Shown: one piece after another, positions 61,226 through 62,974 of the stretch
Position numbering within the stretch: position 1 is the stretch's first letter
Layout of the letters: every line of letters begins with the position of its first letter
Assembly: GCF_007997005.1 (NCBI RefSeq)
Contig: NZ_VOSL01000141.1
Location: 1 to 62,974 of the forward strand
Origin: Lujinxingia vulgaris
GTDB taxonomy: Bacteria > Myxococcota_A > Bradymonadia > Bradymonadales > Bradymonadaceae
Direction of reading: 5' to 3'
DNA length: 62,974 nucleotides
The notes under the pieces: model-generated
What the model was told of the DNA's origin: nothing
The model's database searches: none
What the model saw: the letters and a program-made list of their open reading frames with translations, nothing else
Translations under genes and position numbers: made by a program

Positions 61226-62293
61226 ATGGTGGAGACGCGACAGAACGAGCGGCCCGGGAAGGTGCCCAACGCGATCGTGGATCGCCTGGGAGCCGCGCGT
61301 ATTGGCACCTACTGCGGGGAGTTGCCGGCGGTGCAGCTTCATCGCCTGCGCGGCCCCGAGGCGTTGAAGGGGGCGGCCGCCAGACTGCGGCGCAAACGCT
61401 GGCAGTACAGCGCGATCTGCACCGACGCGATCTTTATCGCCCAGGCCGTGGTGCATGTCGGATACGCTGCGCACACCTTCATGTATGCGGTCGATCTGTT
61501 GGAGGAGCGCCCGGTGCTGCGCTTCGGCGGGCTGGGCGTGCCGGGGTTGCAGGTGGAGGTCAATGACCGTCCCGGGGTCGGTCTTCAAGCCCACTACCGC
61601 CGGCCCGGCGCGGTTCTCTTCACTCGTCGCGAGCCCCGCGGAGCGCCCTACGAGTTGGGCGCGCGGCTTGGGGCGTGGGCTGTGCCGAGCTACGGAAAGA
61701 CCGATCTTTTTGCCGAACTGCACACCGAGCAGGCCGCCCCGGCGCTCACGGTGATCTCGCCAGTTCCCGATCCGGGCCGCATCAACGTCACCCAGAAGTG
61801 GACGGCGCTGCCGGTAGAAGGCCACTTCAAGGTGGGCTCGCGCTCCTATGATCTCGACGGGGGGCTGGGTGCGCTGGACTACACCCAGGGGTATCTGGGG
61901 CGCCAGACCGCCTGGCGCTGGGCGATGGGCATGGGGCGGCTGCCCGACGGGCGCCGCCTGGGGCTCAACCTGGTCGAGGGCTTTAACGATACCCACCCCA
62001 CCGCCAATGAGAACGCGCTCTGGGTAGGGGAGGAGCTCATCGGGCTGGGGCGGGCGCTCTTTCACTTTGAAAAAGATCACCCCGAGCGTGCCTGGGAGGT
62101 GCAGACCACCTGCGGGCGCGTGCGGCTTCGTTTTCGCGCGATCTTTGTGCACCGCGAGGTGCGCAACCTGGGGCCGATCCGCAGCTACTTTATTCAGCCC
62201 GCCGGCGTCTTTGAGGGGGAGATCAGGGTGGGCGGCACCACCTACCCGGTGCGCCTGGTCGGCGTGACCGAGGATCAGGATATCTGGTGGTGA
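61226..62293 (+). CDS. DUF2804 family protein, 355 aa
   Basis: GGGAG lies about 7 bp before ATG 61226; ATG 61220 is an alternative. The sequence has the DUF2804 hallmarks: KRWQYSAICTDAIFIAQAVVHVGYAAHTFMYAVDL and LDYTQGYLGRQTAWRWAMGMGRLPDGRRLGLNLVEGFN with NENALWVGEELIGLGRALFHFEKD. The family is widespread and of unknown function; its beta-rich pattern suggests a carotenoid-cleavage- or lipid-binding-like barrel, which is a guess. No signal peptide. The upstream interval holds a tandem repeat. Confidence 0.85.
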   Translation: MVETRQNERPGKVPNAIVDRLGAARIGTYCGELPAVQLHRLRGPEALKGAAARLRRKRWQYSAICTDAIFIAQAVVHVGYAAHTFMYAVDLLEERPVLRFGGLGVPGLQVEVNDRPGVGLQAHYRRPGAVLFTRREPRGAPYELGARLGAWAVPSYGKTDLFAELHTEQAAPALTVISPVPDPGRINVTQKWTALPVEGHFKVGSRSYDLDGGLGALDYTQGYLGRQTAWRWAMGMGRLPDGRRLGLNLVEGFNDTHPTANENALWVGEELIGLGRALFHFEKDHPERAWEVQTTCGRVRLRFRAIFVHREVRNLGPIRSYFIQPAGVFEGEIRVGGTTYPVRLVGVTEDQDIWW

Positions 62294-62474
62294 CCCCCCC
62301 CTGGAGCACGCGATTCAGGGCGCCCGGGCGGGCGGGAGTGTGGGCCCGGGCTCGGATGTTGTAAGGGGCGGATGAGTGTGGGAGATTGCGCCCGAAGTGG
62401 GCGGCGCAGGTCGCCCTTGAGCGGTCGCGGAGGTGGTTGAAAGTCCAGACTTCGCGCCAACTTAGCACCTGAGG

Positions 62475-62974
62475 ATGAACGTGATTTTTCGAGTTTCAAC
62501 GAGCCAGCAGAAGCTGGTGGGGCGAGTGGATGAGGGCGAGGAGCTGGTGACGGAGCTCACACGGATTTGCCGGAGTAACGGGGTGGCGGCCGCCGATCTT
62601 CGCGCCGTCGGGCAATTCTCCGAGATCGAGCTCGCCGCCTTCGATCCGCGCCGCGGCGAGTACGTCAAAGTGGTGGAGGGGGAGGGGTATTTTGAGCTGG
62701 TGAGCCTCAACGGCAACGTCTCCACCCTGGGCGACGAGGTGGTGCTGCGCCTGGATGCGGTGTTCAACGCGCTGGGCCCGGCCGGCCCGCAGCTCGTGGC
62801 CGGGCAGCTGCGCCGGGCCAAAGCGCTGAGCGCGGAGTTTGTGGTCGAGGTCTTTGGCGATCTGCGCATGAAGCGCCGCCTGGACACCGCAAGCGGCCGC
62901 CTGGAACTGGAGACGATCGAGCAGATCGAACGCAAGGCCGAGCGGAGCGAACCGACCGCAGCGGCTCCAAACAC
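62475..62974 (+). CDS. PPC (DUF296) domain protein, 3' end outside window
   Basis: Frame open to the window end; at least 166 residues. The PPC/DUF296 fold is clear: FRVSTSQQKLVGRVDEGEELVTELTRICRSNGVAAADLRAVGQFSEIELAAFDP, then the beta strands YVKVVEGEGYFELVSLNGNVSTLGDE. After the domain comes a hydrophobic/charged stretch (LVAGQLRRAKALSAEFVVEVFGDLRMKR). PPC domains form trimers and may bind DNA or small ligands. The ATG at 62475 overlaps its own GAGG; a GTG at 62481 with GAGGA 5 bp upstream is the better start. Confidence 0.85.
   Translation, partial: MNVIFRVSTSQQKLVGRVDEGEELVTELTRICRSNGVAAADLRAVGQFSEIELAAFDPRRGEYVKVVEGEGYFELVSLNGNVSTLGDEVVLRLDAVFNALGPAGPQLVAGQLRRAKALSAEFVVEVFGDLRMKRRLDTASGRLELETIEQIERKAERSEPTAAAPN

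Overview
The window is GC-rich (very high G or C at third codon positions), gene-dense bacterial chromosome with no rRNA, tRNA, CRISPR array or transposase that I could find. Many predicted lipoproteins, a Ser/Thr kinase fused to an ATPase/TPR module, Cys-rich repeat lipoproteins and acidic/lysine-rich linker proteins suggest a delta-proteobacterial-type lineage, most likely Bradymonadales/Myxococcota. The taxon is inferred from gene style, not from a database search.

Layout. 1-13 kb: C-terminal part of a large SNF2-like helicase, an M50 protease, an orphan protein, a stand-alone receiver protein, an M20D amidohydrolase, a lipoprotein, a GNAT acetyltransferase behind a palindromic promoter, a CapA-like lipoprotein, a tightly overlapped four-lipoprotein operon, and an ECF sigma / anti-sigma / Spy-like periplasmic protein operon resembling CnrH-CnrY-CnrX. 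13-18.8 kb: an accessory region with one 1116-residue HEAT-like all-helical protein. It is bordered on both sides, in the same orientation, by a composite repeat cassette (91-bp G-rich repeat, then a palindromic element, then acidic hexamer repeats). 18.8-34.8 kb: DUF819 permease, a protein with five bacterial PH domains and a small partner, gyrB, an FAH-family hydrolase, a PEGA-like membrane protein, a 0.6-kb cluster of the palindromic element, a stand-alone GyrA-C-terminal-domain protein, a kinase-ATPase-TPR regulator and a helix-hairpin-helix lipoprotein. 34.9-48.5 kb: housekeeping genes (tatBC, thioredoxin-like protein, M20 peptidase, aminopeptidase P, yaaA, Cys-rich lipoprotein, S1-domain protein, trpS, RlmK-like methyltransferase). 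48.6-54.5 kb: complete Mrp Na+/H+ antiporter operon with fused mrpA-mrpB. 54.6-63 kb: lipoprotein, degenerate acyl-CoA-synthetase-like protein, a RimB-like protease / rimK / AstE-like operon, a persulfide-dioxygenase-like protein, a tandem repeat block, a DUF2804 protein and the start of a PPC-domain protein.

The most unusual signal is a dispersed family of roughly 105-bp imperfect palindromes. There are about ten copies, intact or degraded, at 5.7, 13.6, 18.5 and 28.3-28.9 kb. All lie between genes and all share one orientation. Their paired arms change together between copies: TGGC on the left goes with GCCA on the right, CCAGC with GCTGG, and inner CAGGGAT/ATCCCTG becomes CTGGGAT/ATCCCAG. 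Such compensatory change implies selection or copying of a folded DNA or RNA hairpin. I do not recognise the family. Two copies sit in the direct-repeat cassettes that bracket the HEAT-protein island, so the repeats may also mark sites of gene gain.
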